Shown: positions 39,255 through 49,511 of the stretch, in pieces
Layout of the letters: the number at the start of each line of letters is the position of its first letter
Position numbering within the stretch: position 1 is the first letter of the stretch
Assembly (NCBI RefSeq): GCF_019599275.1
Contig: NZ_JAHZTD010000001.1
Coordinates: forward strand, 558,001 to 622,000
Length of the DNA stretch: 64,000 nt
Direction: 5' to 3'
Origin: Hymenobacter sp. HSC-4F20
Lineage (GTDB): Bacteria > Bacteroidota > Bacteroidia > Cytophagales > Hymenobacteraceae
Translations under genes and position numbers: made by a program
Notes under the pieces: generated by a model
Told to the model about the DNA's origin: nothing
Seen by the model: only the letters and a program-made list of their open reading frames with translations
Database searches by the model: none

Positions 39255-41306
39255 TTACTTACCCACCGTTACCTCCTTCGGCTGGCGCGAAACCAGGTCT
39301 ACGTCGGTAATTTGCTGCGGAAACCAGACCACCATTTCGCCCTTGCCACGGTTGGCCCAGGCGTAGTACGGGATGGCCGTCAGGGTCTGGCGGGTGGTGC
39401 TGATGGAGTTGTTGGCGGCATCCACCTGCACGGCGGGCACGGTGGCCTGCAGCTGCATAATGCCGTTGAGTTCCGCGGGTTGGTAGCGGGTAGTGAAGGA
39501 GGTAGCGGCCGGCACAATGAGGTTGCTGGCCTTGCCGTTGTTGTCCTTCCACTCGGCGCAGTACACCACGGGGCCGCGCTGCAGGGCCACCCGGCCCAGG
39601 TTGTCCTGCACTTTGGGGTTGGCCACTACCTGGCGCACGTCCATGGGCAGCTTTACCTCCACCACGTCGCCGCGGCGCCACTTGCGGGGTAGCACGGCGT
39701 AGCCCTGGCGGGTGGTGTACTGCACGGGCTTGCCATTCACTGTGATGCTGATTTTCTCAGTAGCAGGGGTAGCAAAGCGGTACAAATCGGAGGGGATGGC
39801 CTCGCCCTGGGCCCAGCCGGGCAGGCGCACCAGCAGGTTGAAATCGGTGGTAGCGGCGGGGCTGACGGTGAACTTCAGGTCGCCCTGCCAGGGGTAGTTG
39901 TTTTGCTGGGTGATGCGCACGGCCTTGGTGCCCACTTTCAGGTCGGTAGTGCCGCTGATAAACAGGTTGGCGTACACGTCGTTGCCCTTCTGGGCGTACA
40001 CGTAGCCGGGCAACGAGGGCATCAGGCGGGCCATGTTGGTGGGGCAGCACGAGCAGTCGAACCAGCCGGCGCGCTGGGGCTCGGTCTGGGGGAAGCTCGT
40101 GCTGTTCTTGATCTGCATGGCGTTGGAGTAGAAGAACGACTTACCATCGAGCCCTACCCCCGAAATCAGCCCGTTATAGAGCACTTTCTCCATCACGTCT
40201 ACGTACTTCGAGTCGCCGTGGAGCTGGAACATGCGCTGGTTCCAGTACACGTTGGCCACGGAGGCGCAGGTTTCGTTGTAGGCCGTGGTGTTGGGCAGTT
40301 CGTAGTTGCCCCCGAACCGCTCCCCGCCGGGTACGGCGCCGGTGCCGCCCGTCACGTAGAGCTTCTTGCTGACCATATTCTGCCAGATGCTGTCCACGGC
40401 GGCCAGCAGCTTCTGGTCGCCGGTGAGGGCGGCCACGTCGGCCATGGCGGAGTAGAGGTATTCGGCCCGCACGGCGTGGCCTTCGGCTTCGCGCTGTTCT
40501 ACCACGGGCTTGTGGTCCTGCCAGTAGGAGCCGTTTTTCCACGCATCGGGGCTCTTAGGGTCATAGCCTTTGTACTTGCCGCGTTCCTCCAGAAAGAACT
40601 TGGCCGTGCTCAGGTACTCGGGCTTGCCCGTTACGCGGTAAAGCTTCACCAGGCCCATTTCCACAATCTCGTGGCCCGGTGCCACGCCCCGCTTGCCGGG
40701 GCCGAACACGGAGCACACCAGGTCGGCGTTTTTCAGGGCGATGCTCAGCAGGTTTTTCTTTCCGGTGGCTTCATAATGCGCTACGGCGGCTTCGTACAGG
40801 TGCCCCGAGTTATAGAGCTCGTGACTTAGCTCCCGCTCCTTCACCCAGCGCTCCGGTCCGGCCCACTCATGGGGGTGCGCCGGATCGATGGTGCGGGCCG
40901 TGTAGAGGTAGCCGTCGGGCTCCTGGGCCGCGGCTACCTTCTGAATCAGCGCGTCCATGTACTCATCCAACTTCTCATCAGGGTAGAGCTTCAGCGAGTA
41001 CGAAGCGCCCTCAATGGTTTTGTAAATGTCCGTGTCGTCGAAGGGAAAGATCGTGGCAAACTTGCCCTGCCGGGCGGCGGCCATCTCAAAGTTCTTCACC
41101 CGGTTGGTGGCCTCGCACCGCTGAAACGACGCCGGAATGGTCACGTCGGTGTTGGTCTTGAGGCGGGGAAGCCAGAAGTTATCGGCCAGCTTTACTTTGG
41201 TGAACGACACCGCCTGAATGGGGTAGTCAGACCGCTTAATCGATTGTGCAAGCGCCGGCGTGGTCAGCAGTCCGGCCAGGGCCAGGGAAGGAAAGATGCA
41301 TTTCAT
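39255..41306 (-). CDS. GH127 beta-L-arabinofuranosidase
   Basis: A 683-residue secreted enzyme. The start at 41306 (MKCIFPSLAL) gives a signal peptide ending ALAQS and has a TCCCAC box upstream. GH127 signatures are HELYNSGHLYEAAVAHYEATG (about residue 162), and the zinc/catalytic set E345 and C347 in YNETCASV with C420 and C421 in DCSCCPTN. These match the Glu and Cys positions described for HypBA1, where a Cys is the nucleophile. The family releases L-arabinose from beta-linked arabinofuranosides, such as those on extensin and arabinan side chains. It is the last gene of a GH43-GH27-GH127 run of the arabinose locus. Confidence 0.93.
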   Translation of the reverse strand: MKCIFPSLALAGLLTTPALAQSIKRSDYPIQAVSFTKVKLADNFWLPRLKTNTDVTIPASFQRCEATNRVKNFEMAAARQGKFATIFPFDDTDIYKTIEGASYSLKLYPDEKLDEYMDALIQKVAAAQEPDGYLYTARTIDPAHPHEWAGPERWVKERELSHELYNSGHLYEAAVAHYEATGKKNLLSIALKNADLVCSVFGPGKRGVAPGHEIVEMGLVKLYRVTGKPEYLSTAKFFLEERGKYKGYDPKSPDAWKNGSYWQDHKPVVEQREAEGHAVRAEYLYSAMADVAALTGDQKLLAAVDSIWQNMVSKKLYVTGGTGAVPGGERFGGNYELPNTTAYNETCASVANVYWNQRMFQLHGDSKYVDVMEKVLYNGLISGVGLDGKSFFYSNAMQIKNSTSFPQTEPQRAGWFDCSCCPTNMARLMPSLPGYVYAQKGNDVYANLFISGTTDLKVGTKAVRITQQNNYPWQGDLKFTVSPAATTDFNLLVRLPGWAQGEAIPSDLYRFATPATEKISITVNGKPVQYTTRQGYAVLPRKWRRGDVVEVKLPMDVRQVVANPKVQDNLGRVALQRGPVVYCAEWKDNNGKASNLIVPAATSFTTRYQPAELNGIMQLQATVPAVQVDAANNSISTTRQTLTAIPYYAWANRGKGEMVVWFPQQITDVDLVSRQPKEVTVGK

Positions 41307-41396
41307 ATGGAAGGTGGGATGTAGAGTAGAGGCTACAGGCACTGTTGGAAGCTAGTTCCCTCTCAGGGAAAAAGCACACGGACTAGTGTTCTAACA

Positions 41397-43247
41397 CTAC
41401 TGCTGAAGGTTGGAAATCCGATAAAGCCGGGCGCCGTGGCGGCGCACGTAGGGCGCAACCTCGCCCGCAACCGTGGCCGTTTTGCCCGTCCATAACTCCC
41501 GGACCGTGCAGGGGCCTGCCAGCCCCAGTTGAGCAAGCGTCACGGAGATGCGGGCAGAGTCGGCGGGCATGGGTAGGAAAGGATTCTTGGTAAACACCAG
41601 GAACTGCACCGTGCCGCCGGTATTCTGCGAGGCGCCGGCATTATCGAGGCCAACAGTAGCCCGGAAGCGGGTGAACCCAGGCGGTAGGTCGTAGGCAATC
41701 ATGGAGTTGGAGTGGGTGCCGATGCCGTGGTCATATTTCTGGCCCTTAACCAGTAATTCCGCCCCCGATACGCTTTTGTTAGCGGTTACCTTTCCCCACC
41801 CGGCGGTGGCCATCTTCCAGGGGGTAGCACTCAGCGAAACGGTTTTGGTGCCGTTGCTGAGCACCGGGTTCAGCCAGTCGGCATGGTCCCAGCCGATGTC
41901 GTCGCCCCCGTCGCGCACGTTGAGGTAGAGGCTTGTCGCGCCGCTAATATCTACTTCGGCGGTCTGGCTGTGGCCGGGCGTTTGGCGGGTGATGATGGAA
42001 CTGGCCCAGGCCGCTTCACTAGGCGGTGCCAGTTCCTGGTCCTGGGCATTGAAGAGGGCCAGATACTTGTCGCCGGTGTTGGGGTCGTCCGCCGTCCAGG
42101 CAATCAGGTTGTCTTTTCGAAATAGCTGGCGGTTATTGATGCTGGTATGGTGCATGGCCAGCACGTCCTTATTGGTTAGCAACGAGAGCGTAAACGCATC
42201 GGTGCTGGGTAGGTCGCCGCCAAACATGAGGGGAGAACGGAAGATGCTCCACAGGCTCATGAGCGTGTATTGCTCGTCGCGGGTAAAGCGGCTCATCCGG
42301 TCGTCGCCGCGCTCCGCCCGGATGCCGATGCGGCCCAGGGGTAGCATGTCGGCATCGGGGTAGGCGCCCGGCCGGATGTACGGTGCCCAGCGGTTGCACA
42401 CGTCGAAATGCTCCTTGAGTTGCTCCCAACTGTCCCAGAAGTCTCCGACGGTACGCCACATATTGGCGTGCTCTTGCACGTGCTTGGCTTCCGTAATAGG
42501 AGTTTCGCCGGGCGAGGTGCTGAGCACAATTTTGCGGCCCGACAGGTCAATGGCGCGCCGGATCATTTCTACCTCCGGCTTGTGATAGGGCGAAGACAAG
42601 TCATCCACCTTCACAAAATCGACGCCCCAGCTGGCGTAGAGCTTGAACAGGGAGTTGTAGTACTCCTGAGCCCCGGGCCGCCCGGCTACCACCGTGTACA
42701 TATCGTGGAGCCAGCTGGCCTGGCCTTCCTTGGAATAAATGTCGGCGGCCGTGGCCTTACTGCCGAGGATGGGCAGCTTGCGCTGCACGGCCACCACCGG
42801 CACGCCGCGCATGATGTGAATACCAAACTTCAGCCCTCTGGCGTGCATATAGTCGGCCAGAGGCTTAAACCTCTTGCCGCCGGCCGCCGAGGGAAACCGG
42901 TTCGGCGCGGGCACGAAGCGGCCGTACTGGTCGATGTTCCAGGCGGGGTTTTTCTCGTTGTAGCCGTGGGCCGTATCGTTGCCCACGTACCAGCGAATAT
43001 CCACTACCACGTATTCCCAGCCGCTGCTTTTCAGGTAGCGAGCCATGTAGTCGGCGTTGGCTTTCACCTCCGCCTCCGTGACGGTCGGGCCGTAGCAGTC
43101 CCAACTGTTCCAGCCCATAGGTGGGGTAGGAGCCCACTGGTGGAAGTCGGGGGGGGCAGGGGATTTCTGGGCCGCGGCCGGACCCACGGTAGCGGTACTG
43201 CTCAGCAGCAGGGTGGCAGTCAGCCGGACATGGAGGGGAAAGGTCAT
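41397..43247 (-). CDS. GH27 enzyme with NPCBM-like domain (alpha-galactosidase or beta-L-arabinopyranosidase)
   Basis: A 616-residue secreted enzyme. The signal peptide ends near PAAAQ. The GH27 barrel begins PPMGWNSWDCYG. The nucleophile is D215 in FVKVDD, and the acid/base is D300 in YPDADML. In the canonical family the active-site strand has a DD pair (NIDDCW); here it is VVVDIRWY, with Ile84 replacing the second Asp. The C-terminal 100 residues (VKGQKYDHGIGTHSNSMIAYDL) are an NPCBM/galactose-binding-like domain. GH27 holds alpha-galactosidases and also beta-L-arabinopyranosidases. Its place between GH127 and GH43 arabinanase makes an arabinopyranose or galactose side-chain role likely. 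Specificity is uncertain. Confidence 0.88.
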   Translation of the reverse strand: MTFPLHVRLTATLLLSSTATVGPAAAQKSPAPPDFHQWAPTPPMGWNSWDCYGPTVTEAEVKANADYMARYLKSSGWEYVVVDIRWYVGNDTAHGYNEKNPAWNIDQYGRFVPAPNRFPSAAGGKRFKPLADYMHARGLKFGIHIMRGVPVVAVQRKLPILGSKATAADIYSKEGQASWLHDMYTVVAGRPGAQEYYNSLFKLYASWGVDFVKVDDLSSPYHKPEVEMIRRAIDLSGRKIVLSTSPGETPITEAKHVQEHANMWRTVGDFWDSWEQLKEHFDVCNRWAPYIRPGAYPDADMLPLGRIGIRAERGDDRMSRFTRDEQYTLMSLWSIFRSPLMFGGDLPSTDAFTLSLLTNKDVLAMHHTSINNRQLFRKDNLIAWTADDPNTGDKYLALFNAQDQELAPPSEAAWASSIITRQTPGHSQTAEVDISGATSLYLNVRDGGDDIGWDHADWLNPVLSNGTKTVSLSATPWKMATAGWGKVTANKSVSGAELLVKGQKYDHGIGTHSNSMIAYDLPPGFTRFRATVGLDNAGASQNTGGTVQFLVFTKNPFLPMPADSARISVTLAQLGLAGPCTVRELWTGKTATVAGEVAPYVRRHGARLYRISNLQQ

Positions 43248-43309
43248 TGCATTACGAGTTGGAAAGTGCCCCTGGGCTTGGCCCCTGATAAAAGGTGAAG
43301 CGGCAGCTG

Positions 43310-45076
43310 CTAGGGTACTATAATTTTCTGCGAATACACCCCCTGGGCGCTGCTCACCTGCAGCAGATACCAGCCGGCTGGTACGTTGGCTTCCACAGGC
43401 AAGGCCGCTACGCCAGTGCTTGTGCGCCCGTACACCTGGCGGCCCTGCGCATCGGTCAGGGTTAGGCTAACGGGGCTGCCCGCCAGCTCCGGACCCAGGG
43501 CCACGATAAAGCGTCCGTGCGCCGTGGGGTTGGGGTACACGCTGAACTGGGTGGCCAGGGCGGGCTGCGCGGCCAACGGCCGGGCGCTGGTGGCCGGGGC
43601 CACCGCCCACTGCTGGCAGCTGTTGCCGAGGTAGTCGTAGAGGGCCAGCTGCACCCCGGCGGTGCTGGAGCAGGCCGGCACTTCCACCACGCGCCCCCCG
43701 TTCACCGACGACACAACGTAGGCGCCAGTGCTGGTGCGCTCAATTTTGAAGCGCTGGCCGGCAATGCCGCTGTACGGGTACAAGTTCAGCTTGGCCCCGT
43801 TCGCCGGGCTGTTGTTGACCACATCGGCGGCCAGCCCGGCCCCCACGGCCGACGTAATTTTGTACTCGCCGTTGCCGTCGGGCGTGAGGTTCCACTGCTG
43901 GCAGGTAAGGGCCGCGGGCGTGCCCTGCGCAATGGCCTGGCCCTGGGCCCCGGTGCAGCCCCAGGCATCCCAGCGCAAGCCGCTGTGCTGGTTGGTGAGG
44001 GTGTAGCGGCCCGCCGCCAGCCAGTCGCGGGTGATGAAGGGCCAGGCGGCGCCATCCCACCCCATATTGCCCACGCTCAGGCGGGCGCGGCCGTTCAGGT
44101 TGCTGTCGTAGTAGTGATGGGTGAGGTAGTTGGCCCCGTTTTCCTGAAACAGGCCCACGTGGCCGGGCCCCACGTAGTTGCCCTTGGTAGCGAGAAGGGT
44201 GGTGCCGCCGTTCCTGTTCAGGTCCACGCCGTTTTTATCGAGGTAGGGCCCGGTAATGCTGGTGGCGCGACCCACCTGAATATAATAGGTACTGCTGGCG
44301 CCGTTGCAGCAGGCGCCTTTGTTGAGAAAGAGGTAGTAGTAGCTGCCGTTGCGCACAATGTAGGGCGCCTCGCTGCCGCTGGTGTTGCGCGTCACGCCAT
44401 CGGCGGCCACGTTGCCGGCCAGCCAGGTAAAGCTCGTGCCGGAGCGCTTGCCGGTGGTGCCATCCAGCTTAATCAGGCCGATGCCCTTGAAAAACGAGCC
44501 AAAGCTCATCCAGAGGCCACCGCTGGCATCAGTAACGATGGCGGGGTCAATGGCATTGAAAGCGCTGCTGCTGTTGCTGGAAATTACTTCACCCTGGTCT
44601 ACCCACTGGTAGTTGGGGTTAGCCGGGTCCAGGGTGACGTTGGTGGCCAGGCCAATGGCCGAGGTGTTGGAGCCGAAGGCATTGGTGAGCGAGTAGTAGA
44701 GGTAGTACTTGCCGTTGCGGTAAATGCACTCCGGGGCCCAGTAGTCGCCGGCAAAGCTGGGAGCTTTGGCGGCAATCCAGGCCGGACGGAAGCCGTTGAA
44801 TACCGTTTTGGGCCCCGACTCCCACTTCACCAGGTCGTAGGAGTACATGGCATAAATATCCTTGCCCGTGGTGAACACCCAGTACTTATTTCCATCCTTG
44901 ATAATGCTGGAAGGGTCGTGGCAGTTGTCGTTGCCCTGCAGGGCCGCGGCACGAAAGCTAAGCCCAGCAGTAAAACTCAGTAGGAGGGCCAGCAGGCGCA
45001 GCGGCCGCCCCAGGCGGCTTGGCGCTACCCGAGCCGGTGGGCCCTCCTGGTGCAGTGCAGAAGTAAACGTGTTCAT
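43310..45076 (-). CDS. GH43 endo-arabinanase-like enzyme with ricin lectin and type IX domains (paralog A)
   Basis: A 588-residue secreted enzyme. The signal peptide ends near FRAAALQ. The five-bladed GH43 propeller has the base D54 in CHDPSS, pKa-modulating D177 in NAIDPAI and acid E236 in SGSEAPYI. FAGDYWAPECIY is another family motif. A ricin-type lectin domain (about residues 345-480) with QQW motifs follows, then a type IX sorting domain (VYPNPTAHGRFIVAL, GWYLLQV). Motifs are like those of GH43 endo-alpha-1,5-arabinanases. It is paralogous to 52872-54581 across the whole length. The start has a TCCCACCACC leader nearly identical to that of the GH30 gene at 4569. Confidence 0.92.
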   Translation of the reverse strand: MNTFTSALHQEGPPARVAPSRLGRPLRLLALLLSFTAGLSFRAAALQGNDNCHDPSSIIKDGNKYWVFTTGKDIYAMYSYDLVKWESGPKTVFNGFRPAWIAAKAPSFAGDYWAPECIYRNGKYYLYYSLTNAFGSNTSAIGLATNVTLDPANPNYQWVDQGEVISSNSSSAFNAIDPAIVTDASGGLWMSFGSFFKGIGLIKLDGTTGKRSGTSFTWLAGNVAADGVTRNTSGSEAPYIVRNGSYYYLFLNKGACCNGASSTYYIQVGRATSITGPYLDKNGVDLNRNGGTTLLATKGNYVGPGHVGLFQENGANYLTHHYYDSNLNGRARLSVGNMGWDGAAWPFITRDWLAAGRYTLTNQHSGLRWDAWGCTGAQGQAIAQGTPAALTCQQWNLTPDGNGEYKITSAVGAGLAADVVNNSPANGAKLNLYPYSGIAGQRFKIERTSTGAYVVSSVNGGRVVEVPACSSTAGVQLALYDYLGNSCQQWAVAPATSARPLAAQPALATQFSVYPNPTAHGRFIVALGPELAGSPVSLTLTDAQGRQVYGRTSTGVAALPVEANVPAGWYLLQVSSAQGVYSQKIIVP

Positions 45077-45124
45077 GGTGGTGGGATTTGGGTTGGAAAA
45101 GCACGGGACAGGGCAACAGGAAGC

Positions 45125-45161
45125 ACAACGGGGGCGCGAATTGTATTCACGCCCCCGTTGT
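45125..45161 (-). terminator. Hairpin between the symporter and GH43 A
   Basis: A perfect 12-bp stem ACAACGGGGGCG/CGCCCCCGTTGT with 13-nt loop lies about 95 bp past the symporter stop. It has no U-tail. It may end the araBDA-symporter message or stabilise its 3' end. Confidence 0.65.
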
Positions 45162-45255
45162 GGTAGTAGCAGTAAGTAGCGGAGTTTCCCGCGTAGGATG
45201 GAAGTAGAGCACCTAAGGCCCGGAAGCGGACCGGTCGCCTTCTATGCTGCCTGGC

Positions 45256-46959
45256 CTACCAGAATTTCACGTAGAGCGCCGTAATCATGAGCAGCGTCAC
45301 GACAATCAGCGACAGAGTCTGCGGACTCACGCGGAACATGCGCGAATCCACGGGAATGGCGCGGGGGTTCACCACCGGTCCGGCCAAGCTCATGGCTACC
45401 ATCAGCACGAACGTAAAGGCAAACGAGAGGCCCATGCAGATCAGGAAGGGAATCTCGTAGCCGCCTTTGCCATTGGGGAAGGCGCTGTAGAACCAGGTTT
45501 CGGGGCCGAAGATGGCAGTTGCGTAGTTGTTGAAGAACACCGACAAAATAAAGCCCGACAGGATGCCGGCAATGGCGGCCTGCGCCGTGGTGCGTTTCCA
45601 GAACAACCCCAGAATGAACACGGCCACAATGCCGGGCGAGATAAAGCCCGTATACTTCTGAATGTACGTGAAGCCGCCTTCGCCACCAATCCCCAGCAAG
45701 TCTTTCCACGTCAGGGCAATAGCCAGTACCATAGCCGCCAGCACCGTCAGTCGGCCAATCCACACCAGCTGCTTTTCATCCGACTCCGGCTTGAGGTAGC
45801 GCTTGTAGATGTCGAGGGTGAAGATGGTGGAAATAGAATTGGCTTTACCGGCCAGCGAGGCCACAATGGCCGCCGTGAGGGCCGCCAAGGACAGGCCTTT
45901 CAGCCCATTGGGTAGGAAGGTAAGAATAGCGGAGTAGGCGTTGTCGGCGTTGAAAGAGCCCGTGGATGCCATTTCGGCCTGCAGGCTACCGTTCTTGTGC
46001 AGCACGTAGGCGGCAATGCCGGGCAGCATCACAATCACCGGCATCAGGAGCTTGAGCATACCCGCGAACAGGATGCCGGTGCGGGCCGTGTGCAGATCGG
46101 CCCCGAGGGCGCGCTGCGTAATGTACTGGTTGCAGCCCCAGTAGTTGAGGTTTACAATCCACTGGCCGGCAGCGTACATGGCCAGGCCCGGCACCATCAG
46201 GTACTTGTTGATTTCCACCTGCGGCGTGTTGGCCGTGGGCTTGTCGAACATCATGTGGAAGTGGTCACCGGCATCTTTCATCATCATGTTAAAGCCAGCC
46301 AGGGCATTGTGGCCCAGGCCAAACTTCTCGCTTACCAGCGTGAGAGCCAGGTACGTAGTGGCCAAACCGCCGATGATCAGTACCACTACCTGAATCACGT
46401 CGGTGTAGCCCACTACCTTCATGCCGCCCAGCGTAATTACCACGGCAAATACGGCCAGAGCCACCATAATCAGGTGGAAGCTTTCCCCGCCACCCACCAG
46501 GTTGCTGATAGCCAGCGCCCCCAGGTAGAGGATGGACGTCAGATTGACGAGCACATACAGGAACAGCCAGAAGATACTCATGATCAGGCTCAGGGCTGCG
46601 TTGTAGCGCTGCTCCAGAAACTGGGGCATGGTGTAGATCTTCTGCTTGAGGTAGATGGGCATGAAGAACACGGCTACGATGATGAGCACAATGGCCGCCA
46701 CCCATTCGTAGGCCGCCACAGCCACGCCCACCTGAAAGCCGTTGCCCGACATGCCGATGAACTGCTCGGCCGAGATGTTGGAGGCAATCATGGAGGCCCC
46801 AATGGCCCACCACGTCAGGGAGCCTTCGGCCAGAAAGTAATCTTTGGTGTCCATCTGCGCCTTTTGCTTGCGCTTATAGACGTAGAAACCGTAGGCCGAA
46901 ACGCCCACGATATACACGAGAAAAACCGCTAAGTCTAGCGTATTAAAAGCGTTTTGCAT
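45256..46959 (-). CDS. SSS-family sodium/sugar symporter
   Basis: A 567-residue inner-membrane protein of the sodium:solute symporter family with about 14 helices. Family motifs are DYFLAEGSLTWWAIGASMIASNISAEQFIGMSG near residues 40-75, TMPQFLEQRYN, and AALTAAIVASLAGKANSISTIFTLDIYKRYLKP. It resembles vSGLT-type sugar transporters. It is downstream of araA on the same strand and, given the locus, probably imports L-arabinose. A TCCCACC box lies 7 bp before the start. The 255-bp gap to araA carries no recognised promoter. Confidence 0.92.
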   Translation of the reverse strand: MQNAFNTLDLAVFLVYIVGVSAYGFYVYKRKQKAQMDTKDYFLAEGSLTWWAIGASMIASNISAEQFIGMSGNGFQVGVAVAAYEWVAAIVLIIVAVFFMPIYLKQKIYTMPQFLEQRYNAALSLIMSIFWLFLYVLVNLTSILYLGALAISNLVGGGESFHLIMVALAVFAVVITLGGMKVVGYTDVIQVVVLIIGGLATTYLALTLVSEKFGLGHNALAGFNMMMKDAGDHFHMMFDKPTANTPQVEINKYLMVPGLAMYAAGQWIVNLNYWGCNQYITQRALGADLHTARTGILFAGMLKLLMPVIVMLPGIAAYVLHKNGSLQAEMASTGSFNADNAYSAILTFLPNGLKGLSLAALTAAIVASLAGKANSISTIFTLDIYKRYLKPESDEKQLVWIGRLTVLAAMVLAIALTWKDLLGIGGEGGFTYIQKYTGFISPGIVAVFILGLFWKRTTAQAAIAGILSGFILSVFFNNYATAIFGPETWFYSAFPNGKGGYEIPFLICMGLSFAFTFVLMVAMSLAGPVVNPRAIPVDSRMFRVSPQTLSLIVVTLLMITALYVKFW

Positions 46960-47214
46960 GCAGCTGGTGGGAAGCGAAAAAGTAAGTGTTGGGAATACGA
47001 AAGTGGGAAGTACTGACTTTAATTTGATAAAACCGCCATGCTGCCATGTGCAAAAAGCGCCCGGAAGCAGCGCAAATCAAATGGAGTGTACTGCTCCCTC
47101 GTTGCGGGGCCTGGCCGTTGCCCCGGGCTTGCCAGGTTTCTCTCCGTATTTGCCGAAGAAAGACCCCCGTGCCCGAGACAACGGCCGAACCGCTGAGCCG
47201 GAACTTGCTTTTTT

Positions 47215-48705
47215 CTAGCGCTGGCTGAAAGCCACGTCGTTGTAGCGCAGCTCATTTTTGAAGGTGCGCAGCTTCGTTTCCTCGTCGATGATGACGTACT
47301 CGATGCCGGCCATTTCGGCGAAATCTTCCAGATACTCAGCGGTTAGGTTCTGGCTGTAGCCGGTGTGGTGGGCGCCGCCAGCGTAAATCCAGGCGGCTGC
47401 CCCTACGCTTAGGCTAGGCTTCACTTGCCAGAGCACGCGGGCCACGGGCAGCTTGGGCAGGTCTTGCTCCGGGGCTACGGCTTCCACTTCGTTTACTACC
47501 AGGCGGAAGCGGTGGCCGAGGTCTACAATGGTAGCATTCAGGGCCGGGCCGGCGGGGCAGTTGAACACCAGACGGGCCGGATCAGCCTTGCCGCCAATGC
47601 CGAGCGGGTGTACTTCTACTTTGGGTTTGCCTTCAGCAATGGTGGGGCAGATTTCCAGCATGTGGGAGCCGAGCACCTGCTCGTTGCCGGGCTGGAAGTG
47701 GTAGGTATAGTCTTCCATAAAGGAGTTGCCGCCGGGCAGGCCGGCACCCATCACCTTCATGGCGCGCACCAGGGCCGAGGTTTTCCAGTCGCCCTCGCCG
47801 CCGAAGCCGTAGCCTTCGGCCATCAGGCGCTGGGTAGCAATGCCGGGCAGCTGGGCCATGCCGTGCAAGTCCTCGAAGGTATCGGTGAAGCCGATGGCCT
47901 TGGTGTCCTGCAGGAATTTGCGCATGCCTACTTCAATTTTGGCGGCCTCACGCAGGCTCTCCCGCTGCTCGCCACCTTCCTGTAAGGACGCACCCAGCTC
48001 ATATTCCTGCTCGTAGGTTGCCAGCAGCTCGTTTACCTGCTCGTCGCTTACCTGGTTGATAACCGCTACCAGGTCGCCGATACCGTAGGTGTTCACCGAG
48101 TAACCAAACTTCAGCTCGGCTTCTACCTTATCGCCCTCGGTTACGGCCACGTAGCGCATGTTGTCGCCGAAGCGGATGATGCGGGCGCCCTGCCAGTCGG
48201 CCCAGGCCGAGGCGGCGCGGGCCCAGATGCTGAGGCGCTCGTGCACCTCGGCGCTCTGCCAGTGGCCCACTACCACCTTGCGCTTCAGCTTCAACCGGGC
48301 CCCAATGAAGCCAAACTCCCGGTCGCCGTGCGCCGATTGGTTGGTATTCATGAAGTCCATGTCAATATCGCCCCACGGAATGTCGCGGTTGAACTGGGTG
48401 TGCAGGTGGGCCAGGGGCTTCTGCAGAATCTTCAGGCCGTTGATCCACATTTTGGCCGGCGAGAAGGTGTGCATCCAGGCAATCAGGCCCACGCAGTTTT
48501 TGGTAGTATTAGCTTCCTGCACCAGCTGGTAAATCTCATCGGGGCCCGTCAGCACGGGCTTATACACGATTTTGATGGGTAGGGCGGTGCCAAGGGCTTC
48601 GGCAATCTGCTGGGAGTGCTGGGCTACCTGCTCCAGGGTTTCGGGGCCGTAGAGGTGCTGGCTGCCGGTGATAAACCAGGCTTCGTATTGCGAAATGTCA
48701 AGCAT
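47215..48705 (-). CDS. araA: L-arabinose isomerase
   Basis: A 496-residue enzyme that converts L-arabinose to L-ribulose in the cytoplasm. Its length and sequence are family-typical: it starts [18 protein letters not shown], and includes [31 protein letters not shown] region ([17 protein letters not shown]) and [10 protein letters not shown], with the metal-ligand Glu and His residues. The C-terminal [10 protein letters not shown] contains a further His. The araD gene lies 104 bp upstream. This is the first step of the intracellular arabinose path. Confidence 0.97.
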   Translation of the reverse strand: MLDISQYEAWFITGSQHLYGPETLEQVAQHSQQIAEALGTALPIKIVYKPVLTGPDEIYQLVQEANTTKNCVGLIAWMHTFSPAKMWINGLKILQKPLAHLHTQFNRDIPWGDIDMDFMNTNQSAHGDREFGFIGARLKLKRKVVVGHWQSAEVHERLSIWARAASAWADWQGARIIRFGDNMRYVAVTEGDKVEAELKFGYSVNTYGIGDLVAVINQVSDEQVNELLATYEQEYELGASLQEGGEQRESLREAAKIEVGMRKFLQDTKAIGFTDTFEDLHGMAQLPGIATQRLMAEGYGFGGEGDWKTSALVRAMKVMGAGLPGGNSFMEDYTYHFQPGNEQVLGSHMLEICPTIAEGKPKVEVHPLGIGGKADPARLVFNCPAGPALNATIVDLGHRFRLVVNEVEAVAPEQDLPKLPVARVLWQVKPSLSVGAAAWIYAGGAHHTGYSQNLTAEYLEDFAEMAGIEYVIIDEETKLRTFKNELRYNDVAFSQR

Positions 48706-48809
48706 AGGAAAGAAGAGAGTAAACCGCAGGCGGGTCTAGTTAAGCAGTTGAATGAGGGTAGAGAGCTAGGCTCCCTTCTTCAGATGAGGAGGAAGCTGGT
48801 TGTTAGACT

Positions 48810-49511
48810 CTAGTTCTGCCCGTAGTAGGAATGCACGCCGTGCTTGCGCTCGTAGTGTTTTTTGATGAGGGAGTCTTTCAGGCGGGGCACGTCGGGGCGG
48901 AGGGTGCAGCTGAGGTAGGCCATGCGGGCTACTTCTTCCAGCACGGCACTGTGGTAGACGGCCTTTTCCACCGTTTTGCCCCAGGTGAAGGGCGCATGGT
49001 TGCTCAGGAGCACCATTTCCACTTCCTCGGGCGAGAGGCCGCGGCGCTGAAACTCGTTGATGATCTGCCAGCCGGTCTGGTGCTCGTAGTCGCCGGCAAT
49101 CATGTCGTCGCTCATGGGCGGGGCGCAGGGAATGTCGGCGGTGAGGTGGTCGGCGTGGGTCGTGCCCAGAATTGGGATGTCGAGCTGGGCCTGGGCCCAG
49201 GCCGTGGCGTAGGTGGAGTGCGTGTGCACAATGCCCCCGATGTGCTCCCAGTGGCTGTAGAGCACCGCGTGCGTCTTGGTATCCGACGACGGGCGCTTCG
49301 TGCCTTCTACAATCTCATTGGCAAAGCTGACGATGACAATGTCTTCGGGCCGGAGGGTAGCGTAGGGCACGCCGCTGGGCTTGATGGCAAACACGCGGTT
49401 TTCGCGGTCTACCACGCTGGCATTGCCGAAGGTGAACAGCACCAGCCCCAGTTGGGGTAGCTGCATATTGGCCTCGTAGCAGGCCTGCTTTAACTCTTGA
49501 TACTGGCTCAT
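48810..49511 (-). CDS. araD: L-ribulose-5-phosphate 4-epimerase
   Basis: A 233-residue class II aldolase-type epimerase that converts L-ribulose-5-phosphate to D-xylulose-5-phosphate. Zinc-binding His residues are in IVHTHSTYATAWAQ and LSNHAPFTWG. Typical family blocks are LVLFTFGNASVVDRE, KPSGVPYATL and GTTHADHLTADIPCA. The start codon overlaps the araB stop (ATGA), which shows translational coupling to the kinase. Its product is the substrate for the transketolase/transaldolase genes at the right end of the window. Confidence 0.97.
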   Translation of the reverse strand: MSQYQELKQACYEANMQLPQLGLVLFTFGNASVVDRENRVFAIKPSGVPYATLRPEDIVIVSFANEIVEGTKRPSSDTKTHAVLYSHWEHIGGIVHTHSTYATAWAQAQLDIPILGTTHADHLTADIPCAPPMSDDMIAGDYEHQTGWQIINEFQRRGLSPEEVEMVLLSNHAPFTWGKTVEKAVYHSAVLEEVARMAYLSCTLRPDVPRLKDSLIKKHYERKHGVHSYYGQN

